Made by a program: the position numbers and the translations under genes. From Talinum fruticosum (Eukaryota > Streptophyta > Magnoliopsida > Caryophyllales > Talinaceae): DNA of 64,000 nucleotides. Shown here piece after piece: positions 1 to 12,047 of the stretch (positions are counted from its first letter, which is position 1; every line of letters begins with the position of its first letter). The stretch lies in contig JAITYX010000078.1 in NCBI GenBank assembly GCA_021018815.1, positions 434,001 through 498,000 of the forward strand, written 5' to 3'. The notes beneath the pieces were generated by a model. The model was not told the DNA's origin and ran no database searches. It saw nothing but the letters and a program-made list of their open reading frames with translations.

Positions 1-1689
1 TTTGTTAAAATTAATTTGAGGACTATATAGTTGTGAATTGGGCAAGTCATGCTTGAATTTGAGAGGAAGAGTAATTGAATTACTTAGATTGTTTCTATAA
101 AACGTTGTCGTTAGTTGGATGAGATTATTGGGGGAATCAATTTGGTTGCAGCACAAAGCTTGTGTAAAGTAAATAATGTTGTTTACAACAATCAATTTTA
201 GGATATATTTAAGCCAAAATGTTAAATGAGAGTTCCACGTAATGAAAGTATTTCGGGATAATGATGGGTTGAAATGATGATGTGTTGGTATTCCAGGTTA
301 ATTAATGGAATTGTAAAGTTTCGGGGATGTAATACTCCATGGCCAAATATAATGAGAGGAAAATAGGAAATTCTCTTGATTAATTAGTCATAGAATTTAT
401 CAAAAAGTATTAAATTGCTGAGGGGATTCTTTAATAATTAACTAAGGAAGTAAATAGACATGAATGTTTTTAAGAGTGACTAGAAAAATAGTTAAACTAA
501 ATAAAAAGAGTTCAAATGATACAAAGTATATAGGTGATATTGATAACTTATTAAACGAATATGACTTATAAAAGCCTTACTCTAAACACAAACAGGTCAC
601 AAACGCGGTAATCGGGAAGCTTGTATAAGGAGTGAAAATGCATTAAAAGGTACGTTACTATTTGTACTTTTCAAAATATCTAAATGTTAACATGTTAATG
701 AGTTTCACTATTTATCTACGACACACTAAATCATTAACTGATTATTGGTAGTACTCATAAAGGAAATTAATCGTACGGATCCGTCTCCCAAAAATCGGGA
801 TTTCTATGATTAAATTGCTTAACCTGAGCCTTAGATAAAAATATATATGTTGTGATCAAAAGTCGAAAAGTTCATGAGCACAAGAAATTGAGAATATTCA
901 CGAGATTGTAACTTGGTTTGTATACTGGTTTGAAACTTGGTTATTGTGATGGTAAATATACTCCGTTGTGTGGCCGTTGAGTTGTATACTCCGAGCGTTT
1001 GGCTCGTTGAGTTTTATTGTGGATTTTATGCAGGTTTTTAAGGCTTTTAGCCTAATAGTTAGACCATGTTTCAAACGAAACTCTGCCAAAATCTTTAGAA
1101 AATTGGAAAACCAAATCGACATCTTAAGTAAGAAGTATATTTAGTTACATATAAGTGGATATGTAGGCATACTAGATGAAACAATTGGTACAATTAAGGT
1201 TAAGTTACATTAAGCACGGACTAGAGGTGATAGAAGCAAAAGGTCAAACTTGAGTTATATTAAAAGAATGGGGAATTAAACGCATTAATTGTTATATACA
1301 AATTCAAACTATATCATCAATAGTTTATTTCGGGAAATGTATGAATATCGAGATCAAAAGAAAACAATATGGATAGGTACGCGAAAAGTAAAAGTTTGGT
1401 GATCGTAAATGCATATAAATATTGTTAAAAGACTAGTAATCTACGAAAGTAGATTCGTTTTGGAAATAGAAATCGAATTGAAATTGTATTGGAGAAATAA
1501 TCGGCAATCGAGGTGTTCGGCTCGCTGAGGTACGTTATTGCCTTTTCATTTATACTAAAAGTTAAAGTTTTACAAATTAATAGATGGTGCTTACAATTCA
1601 TTGCGCTTATAAATAAGTTTTTCACAATTTAATTGATTTGGCCATGCAAAGGACCCATTAACCATTATGACGATCCTTGAATGAATGTG

Positions 1690-1798
1690 ATCGTAATCGT
1701 AATCGTAATCGTAATCATAATCGTAATCGTAATTGTAATCGTAATAGTAATCGTAATCGTAATCATAATCGTAATCGTAATCGTAATTGTAATCGTAA
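1690..1798. repeat. TCGTAA hexanucleotide satellite
   Basis: About 18 tandem copies of the hexamer TCGTAA, with variants TCATAA, TTGTAA and TAGTAA. The variants recur in the same order in the two halves, so a roughly 50 bp higher-order unit has itself been duplicated. Confidence 0.92.
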
Positions 1799-1846
1799 AT
1801 GGTTGATCCGAGGACGCCTGGATAACGTTGCTCGCTGGTAGAGCAT

Positions 1847-2007
1847 TGAATCGTTAATCGTTCAATTGTTCACAATTGTTCACGTAATCGTTAATTGTTC
1901 AATTGTTCACGTAATCGTTAATTATTCAATTGTTCGGAGAATCATTAATCGTTCAATTGTTCACGAGAATCGTTAATCGTTTAATCGTTTAATCGTTCAA
2001 TTGTTCA
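1847..2007. repeat. Minisatellite of about 28 bp units
   Basis: Degenerate tandem units built from CGTTAATCGTTCAATTGTTC, joined by CACGTAAT or CACGAGAAT. Near 1975-1995 the shorter subunit TCGTTTAA is itself repeated. It lies about 50 bp after the TCGTAA hexamer block and shares the ATCGT core, so the two arrays may have a common origin. Confidence 0.75.
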
Positions 2008-2625
2008 CAGCTGATCGCCTTAGGGTTCAATGAACCTAGGAGTCGGATTCCATGATTGATTGTTTCACGAGTATGGGTCCTAAGTTTGGCTAAATCGGAA
2101 GAGCGAATCGGCATCCGACAAGTTTGCAAACCGATTATGCAAGAAAAATGATTTAAAATATGCCCGATTTCGGAGCACTTACATTATAATTTTATTTTAT
2201 AACGGTAACGTACTCGAGCTTCTAGCTCACATATCTATTGTTTTATGTTTTTTTAAAAAATTTTTAGGGAGTTGAGTGCATAACGGACTATTCACAAACA
2301 CATCTAAAGTTTAAAGAGGAAGAAAAGATAAAGCTGGTCAAGAGAAGTGATGTACGGCTGCTCGTCTTGGCCCCTTGCATGCTAGTCTTTCCCTTGGTCT
2401 CTTGGCTCATGATTCCTCTCCAGCTGATCCTCGGGATTTTGAAGATTTTATTTTCTCGTGAAGAAAATTTGGATTGGATTGTTACATAAATTGTTGGAAT
2501 AATTAATTTGTTCAAATGAATTTACCTTGTTTTCATTCTGAAAACGGCGGTAACGTCTCCTAATTTACAAGTCTTCCGCTGTTAATTAATTATTTATGTG
2601 TTTACAAATTGGGGGCGTTACGAAA

Positions 2626-4140
2626 CAGTCCACCCAAGACACGAAGCTTACTTCCTCAAAACGATATCGTTTACGTCCGGCGCCGTGCACCAAGTTCCAT
2701 TTCACCTAAACCGCTACATTTTTCCCAAAGTCTTGTTGTGACACGGAAGAAGATAGATGACCCAAGTAATGTCGTTTATAGCCGGCAGCTGCGCAACCCG
2801 GATCCGGTTCAATCCTTTAATTTTTGGTTTGATTTTTTATGATTTTTTAGCTGGTTCGAGGCTTGCTCGAATGGTCTGTTTAATTAGAAACCCTAGGTCA
2901 TTTTGTGACCTAACCTTTCCTTATAAACAAAGAGCATAAGCTCTCATTTCAATAACGACTCATTCCTTAGCATCACGCTATCGAAGCCTAATTAAGAGTT
3001 ACTAAATGCACTAGCTTGTATTCCGATCTCTTGGTTTCTTTTCAACCAACCTTTATCATACTCCCTACTTGTGGAGCTTAACACTCCATCAGTCACACAC
3101 CTTTCTACTTACCTTCACAAAAACTCACAAAAACTTCCTCTCAATTCACCCGAGGGCACCAATTCGGCCTTCGTGATGGTTTATTTATTTTATGTTTTAC
3201 TGCTTTTAATATTGTGGATAAAAGTTGTATGACATTTAATTCCTCCCGCCCAATGTAACTCTTTTATTTCTTGCTTTCATTTTTTTTCGCTTTTCTTTTC
3301 TTTCTTTATTGTTTTCATTTATTACTTTTTATATCCGCTTTATTGCTTTCATTATTATGCTTTGGTTGTTTATAATTTCGTATCTCATTATATTGTGTGC
3401 CTATTTTTAATAAGTTATTTAAATCCACTATCGAAACTAGTAAAGGTTATCGTTTGGCGGGCGTGAATGGAAGGGCTTATCCCTACGTTTCGTACCATTG
3501 CCCCCGAATTCGATTCTCGGTTCTAAACCAATGAAGTCATTATTTTAACCTCTTCCGAGCTTAGTTTTCCCATAGTAAGATTAGATGAGTGTTCCTTTAT
3601 TTTATTTTTGTTAGTTTTTATCCTTAAAACCGACTAGCGACTGCTTTTTCTAATTTAATTCCGCCAGTTTACTTCTCGGTTATTTCTAACTGAAAATTTA
3701 AAAAAGAAAGAGTTCTGGATCCGCCGACCAGGCCGAAGCCGAGGCTGACCACCTCAGCCACGACCCCCGGCTAGCGGCGCCGAGCACATGATGTTGGCTT
3801 TCACCGACGCCAAGTGGTCACTGGGTGAGGCTTGGGACTAAACTGGTGCTTTTACAATGGTTTGGCCCTAAAGCCCCACTGCAGAATCAATCAAACCCTA
3901 ATTTTTCTATTTTTTAGTTGTGAAATAACATCCTGGGATTTCTAAAAATAATTTCTAAAATAAAACAATTAATAAAACCGCATTCAACCCTACTTAATTT
4001 ATTTTAAAATTCGGAAATTCTAATAAGAGGTTCATCCCCACTTTTAAAAATCAATATTCAAAACCCTAAACCATTTCCATCTTTAAAAAGAAAATTTAAA
4101 AAATCCGCCAATTTGTGTGGAAGCTCGGGCCTTCCGGGGA
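2626..4140 (+). other. Probable LTR and leader of an unassigned LTR retrotransposon
   Basis: No long coding frame. A TATA-like TTATAAACAA at 2921-2930 is followed by a pyrimidine-rich untranslated-looking stretch, a sequence ending in the CACCAATTCGG region near 3165, and a long leader with an isolated GC-rich island at 3719-3800. This order (promoter, R/U5-like region, leader) is what a plant LTR retrotransposon 5' end looks like. I do not recognise a family and see no gag. It could also be degraded intergenic DNA. Confidence 0.3.
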
Positions 4141-4149
4141 CCGTGATTC

Positions 4150-5840
4150 CTACAATAAGACATCAAAACAAGTCTACTAATGATTGAGGAATATCCCTGT
4201 GGCATTATGACTTTCTTTAAGCTATTACACAAACGATTTTTTCGCTTCTACTAAATGTGTGATAAGTTGGAGACAAAAACGTTTTCTTCCCCTTCGGTTG
4301 TGGTGCTAATTCCTCACATATTTCAATTTACATAAATCGAGTCTTGCTTCTCTCTATCTTTGGCCTTCCTTGGTATGTTAAAAAGTGCGCCAATGAGACT
4401 TTTAGGAATGTTTTTTTTTTTTTCTACATGCATCACATTAAGACAATTATTTCCATATAGAACTCTTGTCAATATGGAAGAATAAAAAATATTGATATCT
4501 TTTTCCACACACTTTTTTCATATTGATATTGGTATAACTTGCTTAATTCCACATCAATATCCTTCATTTGTTCAGTCTCCACAAATGGTAGATGCCTTAT
4601 GGCCTTTGATAGTTTAGCTGGACAAGTTTCCATAGGCAGGGAAGTCATTTATCGTAGTGAAAATCATAGTGAACAACCTAAATTGTTCTTTATGGTATGC
4701 ATCAAAAGCCAAAACACCTTTATCCCAAAAGTTGTAGATCTTCAACAAGAGACGTCAAATACATATCTATATCTTGGCTGTTTAGACCCCGAAATCAACA
4801 ATGACATCATAATGTACTTGCGCTTCATATACGAAAAGGACGGTAGGTTGTAGATAACCAACATAACTGGCCAAGTATTGTGCTTCCCACTAAGGTCATC
4901 ATGTGGATTTATTCCATCTTTGCAAAGACCGAGACACAACTTCCTTGGTTTCCTAACAAATTCAAGGAATATATTATCTATCATTTTCCATTGAGCAGAA
5001 TTTGCATGGTGACGTAGCTTTTCATTAGCGATTCTCCTATTGTCATACCACGTTAAGTTCTTCGCATAATTTGCACTTCAAACAAGTGCCTACGCCTCTG
5101 TATAATCAATAAGTAACATAACACTTTTGTGGGAGGTCTCTTTCTACTCTCTTCATCAATGTTTTTCATTTTTGTAACAAGATACACCTCATTTGGAACA
5201 CTCACGTTTATCCGCATGTTCTTCTTGGTACAATATGCAATCTTTGGGGCAGGCATGTATCTTCTTATAGCCTATGCCCAAAGGGGATAGCATCCTCTTT
5301 GCCTTATATTTATGGCTCGAAGTACATTGCCTTCTACAAGTATATCTTTCAACACACTAAGGAAGTTCGTTAAACTTTTATCACTACAACCATTCATTAC
5401 TTTCAAGTTAAACAACCTCAACACAACCGATAAACGGGTAAACTTATTGCACCTCCGTTATAGAGGCTACTCCAAATCAACTAACAATGACTCCAATACA
5501 TGCGGTTGATAAACTAAATCACCTTCCACATCACGAACCATATCATCAGCTCGATCTTCTAATTTCATACTAGCTTCATTTTCATCATGCCCTTCCTCTT
5601 CTTCTAAGTTATAGTTTAAAGACCCCTCTTTCCCATGTCATATCCACAATTTATAAGAAGTGTCAAAGCCATGCTCAAATAGATAAACTTTACAGCCTTA
5701 GGCCTCAATCTTTTACGAGTTAAAATAACTTCCACACGTAAACAAAATCAACTTATTATTTGATTTGTAAGCATGTTCCATTGTAGACTCAATAAACTTG
5801 TTAACACCATCTATAGAGATAGGTGGTCCTAAACCCGTTC
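4150..5840 (-). pseudogene. TNP2-like CACTA transposase, broken
   Basis: Read on the minus strand, this follows the TNP2 family (Pfam Transposase_21 with the transposase-associated N-terminal domain). DGVNKFIES is at about 5830, KVYLFEHGFDTSYKLWIWHG at about 5690, an ILVEGN block at about 5360, PPTKVLCYLLII at about 5120, KLCLGLCKDGINPHDDLS at about 4920, YNLPSFSYMKRKYIM at about 4830, LNVMHVEK at about 4430 and GALFNIPRKAKDR at about 4390. Frames change several times and stops interrupt it, so no functional transposase can be made. The C-terminal domains seen in the CACTA-1 copy (23130-24141) are absent. It is paralogous to the plus-strand copy at 21094-24141. Confidence 0.82.
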
Positions 5841-6699
5841 AAGAATAAGATGGCCCTAGACCATGTAGATAAATCTTGTCATGTATTTGACAGAATTTCG
5901 GTGACATTTCCCTCAATTATTCAAGTACAACATATGAAGACAAAATGACTTATGTGTGTAATCTTACTTGTATGGAAATATAAGTAAGATCATACACGTC
6001 TAAAATATCGTCATCATAATTGTACCTAAAGAACAGATTGGAAATGAGCATCTCCATCTTGTTAAATGTATGAACAGATTATAACAACCACATATATTAT
6101 CATATTACTCTTAAATTGTCCAACTGCGCCAAATACGGATACTCTCCCATGAGCTTTTGCAATGTTGTTGATTAATTCCACAATTCAAAAACCTATACAT
6201 ACCAAGATAAGATTCTTAGCATTGTACATACATTTAGACACATATAGCCACCAGGATAATTTGTTCTGTAAAGATTTTTGAACGAGTTCTCTAAGCTTAT
6301 GACATGCATACAATAATTATGAAAGCATAGATTGGTAAGCAAAATAATCAAAAAATACACAAGCATGCCATTGTCAAACTGCATTAAAATAATAAGTTTG
6401 AATACTACCCTTTGATTGAAATAATTTGATACTCAACCGAACAAGAACAGATATGACCTGGAATGGACACAAAGTGTTTGATTCAGTAATTTTTGGTGGA
6501 AAACTTTTTCATTCAAACTAATTTTGGCACAAATGGTCCCAAGTGTGTTTGAGGAACTTCATTAGTTGACATTTAGGGTGTTTGGGAGTAGTTTTAATGT
6601 TTAGGGTCATAAAGTATATAATTTAATCATTTTCGGTTGTAAACTTTTTGTTTTTGGTAAACGGTAAGTCGATCCTCATTACTAACTCAATATTTACAT

Positions 6700-6975
6700 C
6701 ATACTTTAGGTATTACCAAGTTTACATTCTCAATAGAGTCTAAGTATCCATGGCTTATACACTTGTTTCATTTTGAATAGTGTATGTCTAAGTGTCCATT
6801 TAATTGTTCGTAGAATTGCTTCGCACTTTCGGTTTTGCCTTGGAAGCTTCTTTGATTCCTTTCTCTCCATATGTAGTAAACAACTGCAGCTATAATTGGC
6901 GCAATGACTGCCATTTTTGCATGGAGGATCTTCTTTCCTTGCAGCCATTGATTCCGGGCAAACCTCTAGTCATTT
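6700..6975 (-). pseudogene. L1 LINE ORF2 C-terminal scrap
   Basis: On the minus strand one frame reads QWLQGKKILHAKMAVIAPII and then VVYYIWRERNQRSFQGK, ending at a stop near 6780. This is the usual tail of plant L1 ORF2, after the zinc-finger RVT domain: an IWxxRNxRxFxGK motif close to the C terminus. Everything upstream is missing, as expected for a 5'-truncated LINE insertion. It lies inside the minus-strand CACTA remnant. I see no clear poly-A tail or target-site duplication. Confidence 0.55.
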
Positions 6976-7811
6976 CTTTTTAATGTAGTAAACAACTTTT
7001 TTAAGCTATATTCTTATTAGATCTAATTTCTCCACAAGTCAACAATTCCAAGTTCATCGTGTCATTCTTGTCTTATGTCAAAGAGTTCTAAAATGTCACA
7101 ATTTCTTATTTATAAACTTACCTTATGTGAGATCATTTTATTAAAAATCATAAAATATAAGAAAGGGACTCTTATATATTTTTAAGAAAGTCATTTTCAC
7201 TTACGAGCATTATTTTCTTCTCATATTTGCATTATTTGGTAGGAATTAAAATAATCTTTCCAAAAGATCCTATTTCATTGTTTGATAGAAAGAAAATAAT
7301 AGTCTATGACCCCAAACCCTGTACATTAACCCTAAACACAAAACTCGAAACTATAAATCCTATATACCTTAAACCCTAAACCCTAAACACTATGCCCTAA
7401 TCCTATGCCCTAATTTTTTTCTCAAAATCTTCTTTTAGGTGGATATCTTCCCTTCTATCCACACAGCAAAATTAATGGGTTCTTTCAAATTACAAATCTC
7501 TATCAATTTTCTCCAAATATAAAGCCACATTCTTAGAAAATCAAAACTCAAAAATGTGGCTTTTCCCTTAACCCTTTCTTATTGATTCACAAACCCATTT
7601 CTCAAAATCTCAAACATTTTAAAAACTCCTAACATCACAATTATATCAAATAAATATTTTCATATATCTTCCCATTTCCCTAATATTCACCCACAATCCA
7701 ATTATCCATGAAATCAATGTCTTTACCCATGAATCTCAAACTTAAACACCCCAATACATTCAATTAACCAATCTCATTATGAACTTTAAACTTTAAAAAT
7801 AATTCAAAACA

Positions 7812-7812
7812 A

Positions 7813-7865
<53 letters not shown>

Positions 7866-8079
7866 ATACCAAGAAGGAAACGACTTAGAGAGAGAGAGAG
7901 AGAGAAGTTGGATACCAAGAAGGAAACGACTGAGAGAGAGAGAGAGAGAGAAAAAAAAAGGCCACCGAGAGAAGGAGGCAATGGTGGATGACAGAGAGCA
8001 GTGAAGGCAAATAGGGCCTTGAAACTAGCTAGTCAAACAGTTGAAAGGTGTCAATGTTGGTCTCGTGCAACCACCCACT

Positions 8080-8131
<52 letters not shown>
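7812..8131. repeat. GA-rich microsatellite cluster
   Basis: Three (GA)n runs at about 7815-7860, 7888-7905 and 7931-7950, plus a fourth, longer run at 8081-8131. The 23 bp between the first runs (GTTGGATACCAAGAAGGAAA followed by CGACT) is duplicated exactly, so a microsatellite plus its flank expanded together. Apparent ORFs across it are only Glu-Arg or Leu-Ser dipeptide runs. Confidence 0.95.
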
Positions 8132-8135
<4 letters not shown>

Positions 8136-8295
8136 CCCGAGCAAAAGATTCGGATAGAGGGGTGGCAATAGACAATAGCAACAGCGACGTCTCTGCTAGA
8201 GGCGTCGTCAACAGTGAGTTAGAGAGATACAAAGGAGAGTGTCTATGAGAGGAAAGGTGAGAAAGCGATAGCGAGAGATACAAAGGAAAGTGTCT

Positions 8296-9342
8296 CCCGA
8301 GCTTGGTATGAAAGACTAAGTAGTTTCTTGGTTGAAAATGCTTCAAAAGAGGTCGGATTGACAAAACTCTTTTCACAAAAACCAAGGGGAGTGATTTCCT
8401 TATCCTAAAGATATATGTTGATGATATCACTTTTAGAGCTACTAATGAAACTCTATGCCAAGATAATTCTTATTTAATGAGAAAGGAATTCCAAATAAGT
8501 AAGATGGGAGAACATAATTTCTTTCTTGGTTTGCAAATCAAACAAGACAAACATGGCATCTATGTCCATCAATGTAAGTACACCAAGGAGCTATTGAAGA
8601 AATATAAGGTACAAGATGTGAAACATGCAGCAACACCTATGAGTATCGGTTTGAAACTAGACTAAGATGAAAAAGGTAAAGTCTGTAGATTAGAAACTAT
8701 ATAGAGTTATGATTGGATCTCTACTTTATTCACATCTAGTAGGCCGGATATTAAGTTTAGTGTCTGCCTTTGTGCAAGATTTCTGGCTAATCCAAAAAAT
8801 CACATCTCATTACAGATGAAGAGAATTTTTAGATATCTTGCAGGGACTCGGAATCTTGGGCTATGGTTTTCAAAGGACTCGGAACCGACTCGCACTAGAT
8901 ACTTGTACGCTGTTTATGCTGGATATAAAGTTGATAGAAAGAGCACATAAGCAACATGCCAATTTCGGGTCAATCCCTCATCTCCTGGCACTCAAAGAAA
9001 CATAACTCGGTTGCTCTATCAACTCCTGTGATTGAGTACATTGCAGCTGGAGCTTGCTATGCTCGCATTCTCTTAATCAAGAAGCGATTAAAGGATCTTG
9101 GATTATCATTAACATCTATCCCAATCAAGTATGATAATCAAAGTGCAATTAGCATCACTAAGAATCCAGTTCAACACACAAAGACTAAGCATATTGAGGC
9201 CAGGTGTCATTTCTTGAGAGACCATTATGAGAAAGGTGATATTGAGCTTGAATTTATTCCTGCTAAGTTTCGGTTAGCTGATATTTTCACTAAGCCTCTT
9301 AGTGAGGATAAGTTTTGTTTATTAGGAATTAACTTAGCATGA
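8296..9342 (+). pseudogene. copia RT end and RNase H, copy 1
   Basis: This begins in the last third of reverse transcriptase (AWYERLSSFLVENASK, then YVDDITF at about 8415, FFLGLQIKQDKHGIYVHQ at about 8520 and SSRPDIKFSVCLCARF at about 8735). It ends with copia-type RNase H: SWHSKKHNSVALST at 8983, YIAAGACYARI at 9040, DNQSAISITKNPVQH at 9133 and LADIFTKPL at 9274. At least three frame changes and a stop after LKLD near 8663 make it non-functional, but the last 128 codons (8956-9342) are still open. Positions 8842-8844 (AGG) are the unoccupied counterpart of the CACTA-2 target in copy 2. Confidence 0.88.
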
Positions 9343-9592
9343 TTTATGCAAGATTATGAGATTTATTACATGGTTCATTTGTTCATGATTATGTGCTATA
9401 TGTTGTGTTTAGATAACAAATGGATCGGTTTACTCAAAGTGAAACCGAGCTATGAGTTATTAGTATTCGAGTGTTCTTAGTCACTCGGAAAATTTACTGA
9501 GCCGGACTCATACTATGAGAAAAATGGACATAAAAATTCTGAGATCATTTCTAGATAAATGGAGAATCTCATAAATGTTTTCGAAAACTCTT

Positions 9593-9596
<4 letters not shown>

Positions 9597-9628
<32 letters not shown>
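9597..9628. repeat. (CT)n microsatellite
   Basis: About 16 CT units between RNase H and the third ORF of copia copy 1. The homologous position in copy 2 (40828-40846) has a shorter CT run. Confidence 0.95.
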
Positions 9629-9632
<4 letters not shown>

Positions 9633-9766
9633 ACACGAATAGTCGGTAGAAACTAACCGTTGGAAGAAAGTTGTTGGAAAACTAGCCAATACGATGGAGA
9701 ACGACACAATGGTCCGATAACCGTTGGTTGGTATTTGGGTCGAAAGACGGTTGGAACCCCTTTTCA

Positions 9767-9777
9767 GCTTTAAATAG
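9767..9777 (+). promoter_or_regulatory. Decayed TATA box before the third ORF, copy 1
   Basis: GCTTTAAATAGC lies about 170 bp before the ATG of the third ORF. The aligned position in copy 2 (40983) and in the related element (14171) reads CTATAAATAG, so this is a one-base-decayed version of a conserved core-promoter-like box. Confidence 0.5.
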
Positions 9778-9942
9778 CACAACTTTACTTTCTTTTCTTC
9801 ACTTTACCAACTTATTACTCACACTCTTGCTCTCTTTGCTCTCAAACTCTCGCTTGCTCACTCGTGTTCTCTCTCTGAATCTCTACTCTCTTTATTCTCT
9901 ACTCTCTCTCTCTCAATCACTTTCTCTAATCTCTTCGCAAAC

Positions 9943-11600
9943 ATGGCTCGGAAAGGTGCTGCTCAATAAAGAGGTTCAGCCACTAAGAAGGCTAGAACTA
10001 AGTTTACTCGATCAGAGATTTCGCAAGGTAAGGGAAAAGAACCCGCCTCGGATGCTCCAAAATTCTTTATCACTCATCATTTCATTCTAGACGACAAATT
10101 ATTTCCCCCACCTCTTTCTCCTGGGTGAAACACATTAAGAAAACTGGTGTCTACAACTATCTTTGCTTTTTTAAATACATCTATCTAGGCCGAGTGTGTA
10201 AATTCTACTCTCAAATGACTCGCTAATGAAGGTGTCATAACTTCTACTGTTTAGGGTAAGACTGTGTGGATCAACCTTGCTTTACTTCATAATATTTTTG
10301 ATCTAAAGACTCTTTTTCTTAACTCCAACCCTGTTCTCTTCAATGAAGTCGTGGATGACTTCTTTAAAAAGTTCGCTAAATAAGTTCCCGAGTCCAAAAT
10401 GAACTTTTCCGTGACTCGGATGAAGTCGAAGCAAGACTTCTTTGCTTCATTCTAATGAGAACTTTGTTATCTCATCATTCATGTAAGCGTAACCCAACTC
10501 AAAGGTTCTCAAATTTCTCTATGATATTCTCGAGGGCTACGAAGTAGACCTCTTTCCTTTAATTCTAAAGCGGATGGCAACTATGCTCGCTCGGTTTAAG
10601 AAATCTACTCAATTTCCTTCCGCGGCACTTCGATCTGCTCTTTTTAAGCGGTTTCAGGTCCCTCTTCCCTCCGATCCCATGGCTTGCTTAGAACCTTTTG
10701 TCTGTTTGGGCGGGAATGAGCTTACGGGGCTAGGCTACCGGGAAGTCAAACCCGGAGTTCGAATTCATGCATCCGAGTTACCTCCTCCTCCTCACACTTA
10801 AACAACTCCCGAGGTCCCACTACCGAGTACTCGGACCTTCGCTTGTCAACCTACCCCTTCGTTGAGCTGTTTGCACAAAAGCCAACAAATTTGCTTCTTT
10901 AACAGAGGATTTTCAATCAACTCGAAAATCTTCAAAACTTTTATTCCATCCTTGGTTCTCGCTACAAAACCAAGCTAAGTCTTAGATCTTTAAGAACCAA
11001 GAACTTATTTCTAAGCTCAAGGAGATCATCAAGGAATAACTCGATCGGATCGGACGACTTTATAAGCGCAGATTGAAAGCATCTAAGGACTCGTAAAACA
11101 CCGATACTTCGGAGGAGTCCTCCAGCCCTACTAAATCATCATCGGCTAAAGTTGAGAAGGCAGTTGAAGCATCGAAGAAGTTGAAGCCGAGAAAGAAGCC
11201 GAGGATGAAGATGATGTAGAGAAAGCGAAGGAGAAGCTCAAGAAGGAGAGAAAGAAGATGAAAACAAAGGGGAAGAAGCTGGTCAACTCCGAGGATCGGG
11301 GTAACAAAGAGCCTAAGCTAATCTCTTCTAATCATGCTATGAGTGGCTTAGAAGAAGCCGACGATGCTAGTCGATCAAAAGCCCTCACCTCATAAGCCCA
11401 ATCAACAGCTGTCTTTAAGGCGAAGTAGAAGCTATAGACTATATGCATTTGGTTCAAACAACCAAGACATCGATACTTCCCGATGTACCGGTTCTGCAGC
11501 CTCCTTGCTCAACTACTTCCACACAAGCATATAAGCGAAGGCGTAGTGCTCGCTCCTCAACCTCAAGACAACCCACTCCTTCTTCTTAGTCTTAATTATT
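9943..11600 (+). pseudogene. Third ORF (env-like position), copia copy 1
   Basis: This lies between pol and the 3' LTR, the place where Sireviruses carry an extra, so-called env-like ORF. It starts MARKGAAQ and is followed by a stop. Conserved blocks shared with the copies at 14421 and 41099 are FFITHHFILDDKLF, LFLNSNPVLFNEVVDDFF, YARSV.KKST-type stretches, and FKRFQVPLPSDPMACLEPF with GNELTGLGYREVKPGVRIHA (10648-10780). A charged Lys/Glu-rich tail follows at 11100-11300. Stops and frameshifts are frequent. I see no signal peptide, transmembrane segment or enzyme motif, so 'env-like' describes position only. It may match the Pfam family of putative plant transposon proteins. Confidence 0.7.
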
Positions 11601-11977
11601 TTTTTCTTAGATGTCCAACATCTTTTGTACTTACTTGCCTTTTGTTCCCTCATTTTGGTATTTTGTCTGAAATGCACAGGGGAGAGAAATAGATAGAAAG
11701 TTTTAGATGTTTGGTCTAGATGGAGTTTTTCCCTTTCTTCGAGTTTAATTGTTTGTTTGTTTCTTGTATATATGACTCGGCAAAGCATGAAATCTATTTT
11801 CCGAGCATATATGTTTCGAGTCCACTACTATAGAAACCAATTTTAACGGCGAGTCTTTAATGACGGTGAAAAGAACAAACCATCATGGAAACTGGACCGA
11901 TGGAATTTTTGTAAATAATCGGTGTTCGAAGCGCATATGATAAATGAACCTTCATCACATTTATAGGGCATTTTTGG

Positions 11978-12047
11978 ATGACGGTTGTTTTCATAGAACC
12001 GTCGTCATATGTGACATATGACAACGGTTCGTGAAAGAACCGTCATC
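11978..12047. repeat. CACTA-1 5' subterminal stem-loops
   Basis: Two inverted repeats: GATGACGGTT pairs with AACCGTCGTCAT across a 10 bp loop, and ACAACGGTTC pairs with GAACCGTCATC across a 6 bp loop. Repeated subterminal motifs are the binding sites of the TnpA-type protein in En/Spm elements. That role is inferred here. Confidence 0.8.

Larger units (their letters stand above)
1..2625. other. AT-rich gene-free DNA, possible LTR end
   Basis: I see no gene here. The stretch is AT-rich and contains two tandem-repeat blocks described separately. It closes near 2609-2625 with a G-run followed by CGTTACG, which resembles the 3' terminus of LTRs that begin TGTAACGCCCC, such as the one at 18153-21087. 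The 5' part may therefore be the end of a long LTR that starts outside the window. This rests on a short terminal resemblance only. Confidence 0.25.
4150..7800 (-). mobile_element. CACTA (En/Spm) remnant, minus strand
   Basis: The reverse complement follows the same order as CACTA-1 at 12400-13200 and 21100-22750. A noncoding 5' part at 7800-6000 matches 12500-12960 and 13020-13210, including the stretch TATGTATAGGTTTTTGAATT, and is followed by TNP2 coding sequence at 5840-4150. Neither terminal CACTACTA repeat is present: the 3' third of the transposase and both ends are missing. A short LINE fragment interrupts it near 6700-6975. It is a dead internal fragment, older than or diverged from CACTA-1. 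Confidence 0.7.

Noticed and set aside
1425..1625. 66-codon minus-strand frame
   Set aside because: No motif, AT-rich and no context; expected by chance.
1690..1798. Regular repeats that could look like a CRISPR array
   Set aside because: Hexamer units without unique spacers, in plant DNA.
4539..4853. 104-codon plus-strand frame
   Set aside because: Exactly antisense to TNP2 transposase sequence whose minus-strand motifs are recognisable.
7371..7390. Telomere-like AAACCCTAAACCCTAAACAC
   Set aside because: Only two to three units plus scattered CCCTAA nearby. Short interstitial matches are common in plant introns and promoters, and nothing supports a telomere.
7793..8430. Open frames of up to 133 codons on both strands
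   Set aside because: They are translations of (GA)n/(CT)n microsatellites (Leu-Ser, Glu-Arg runs), and part is antisense to the copia RT fragment.
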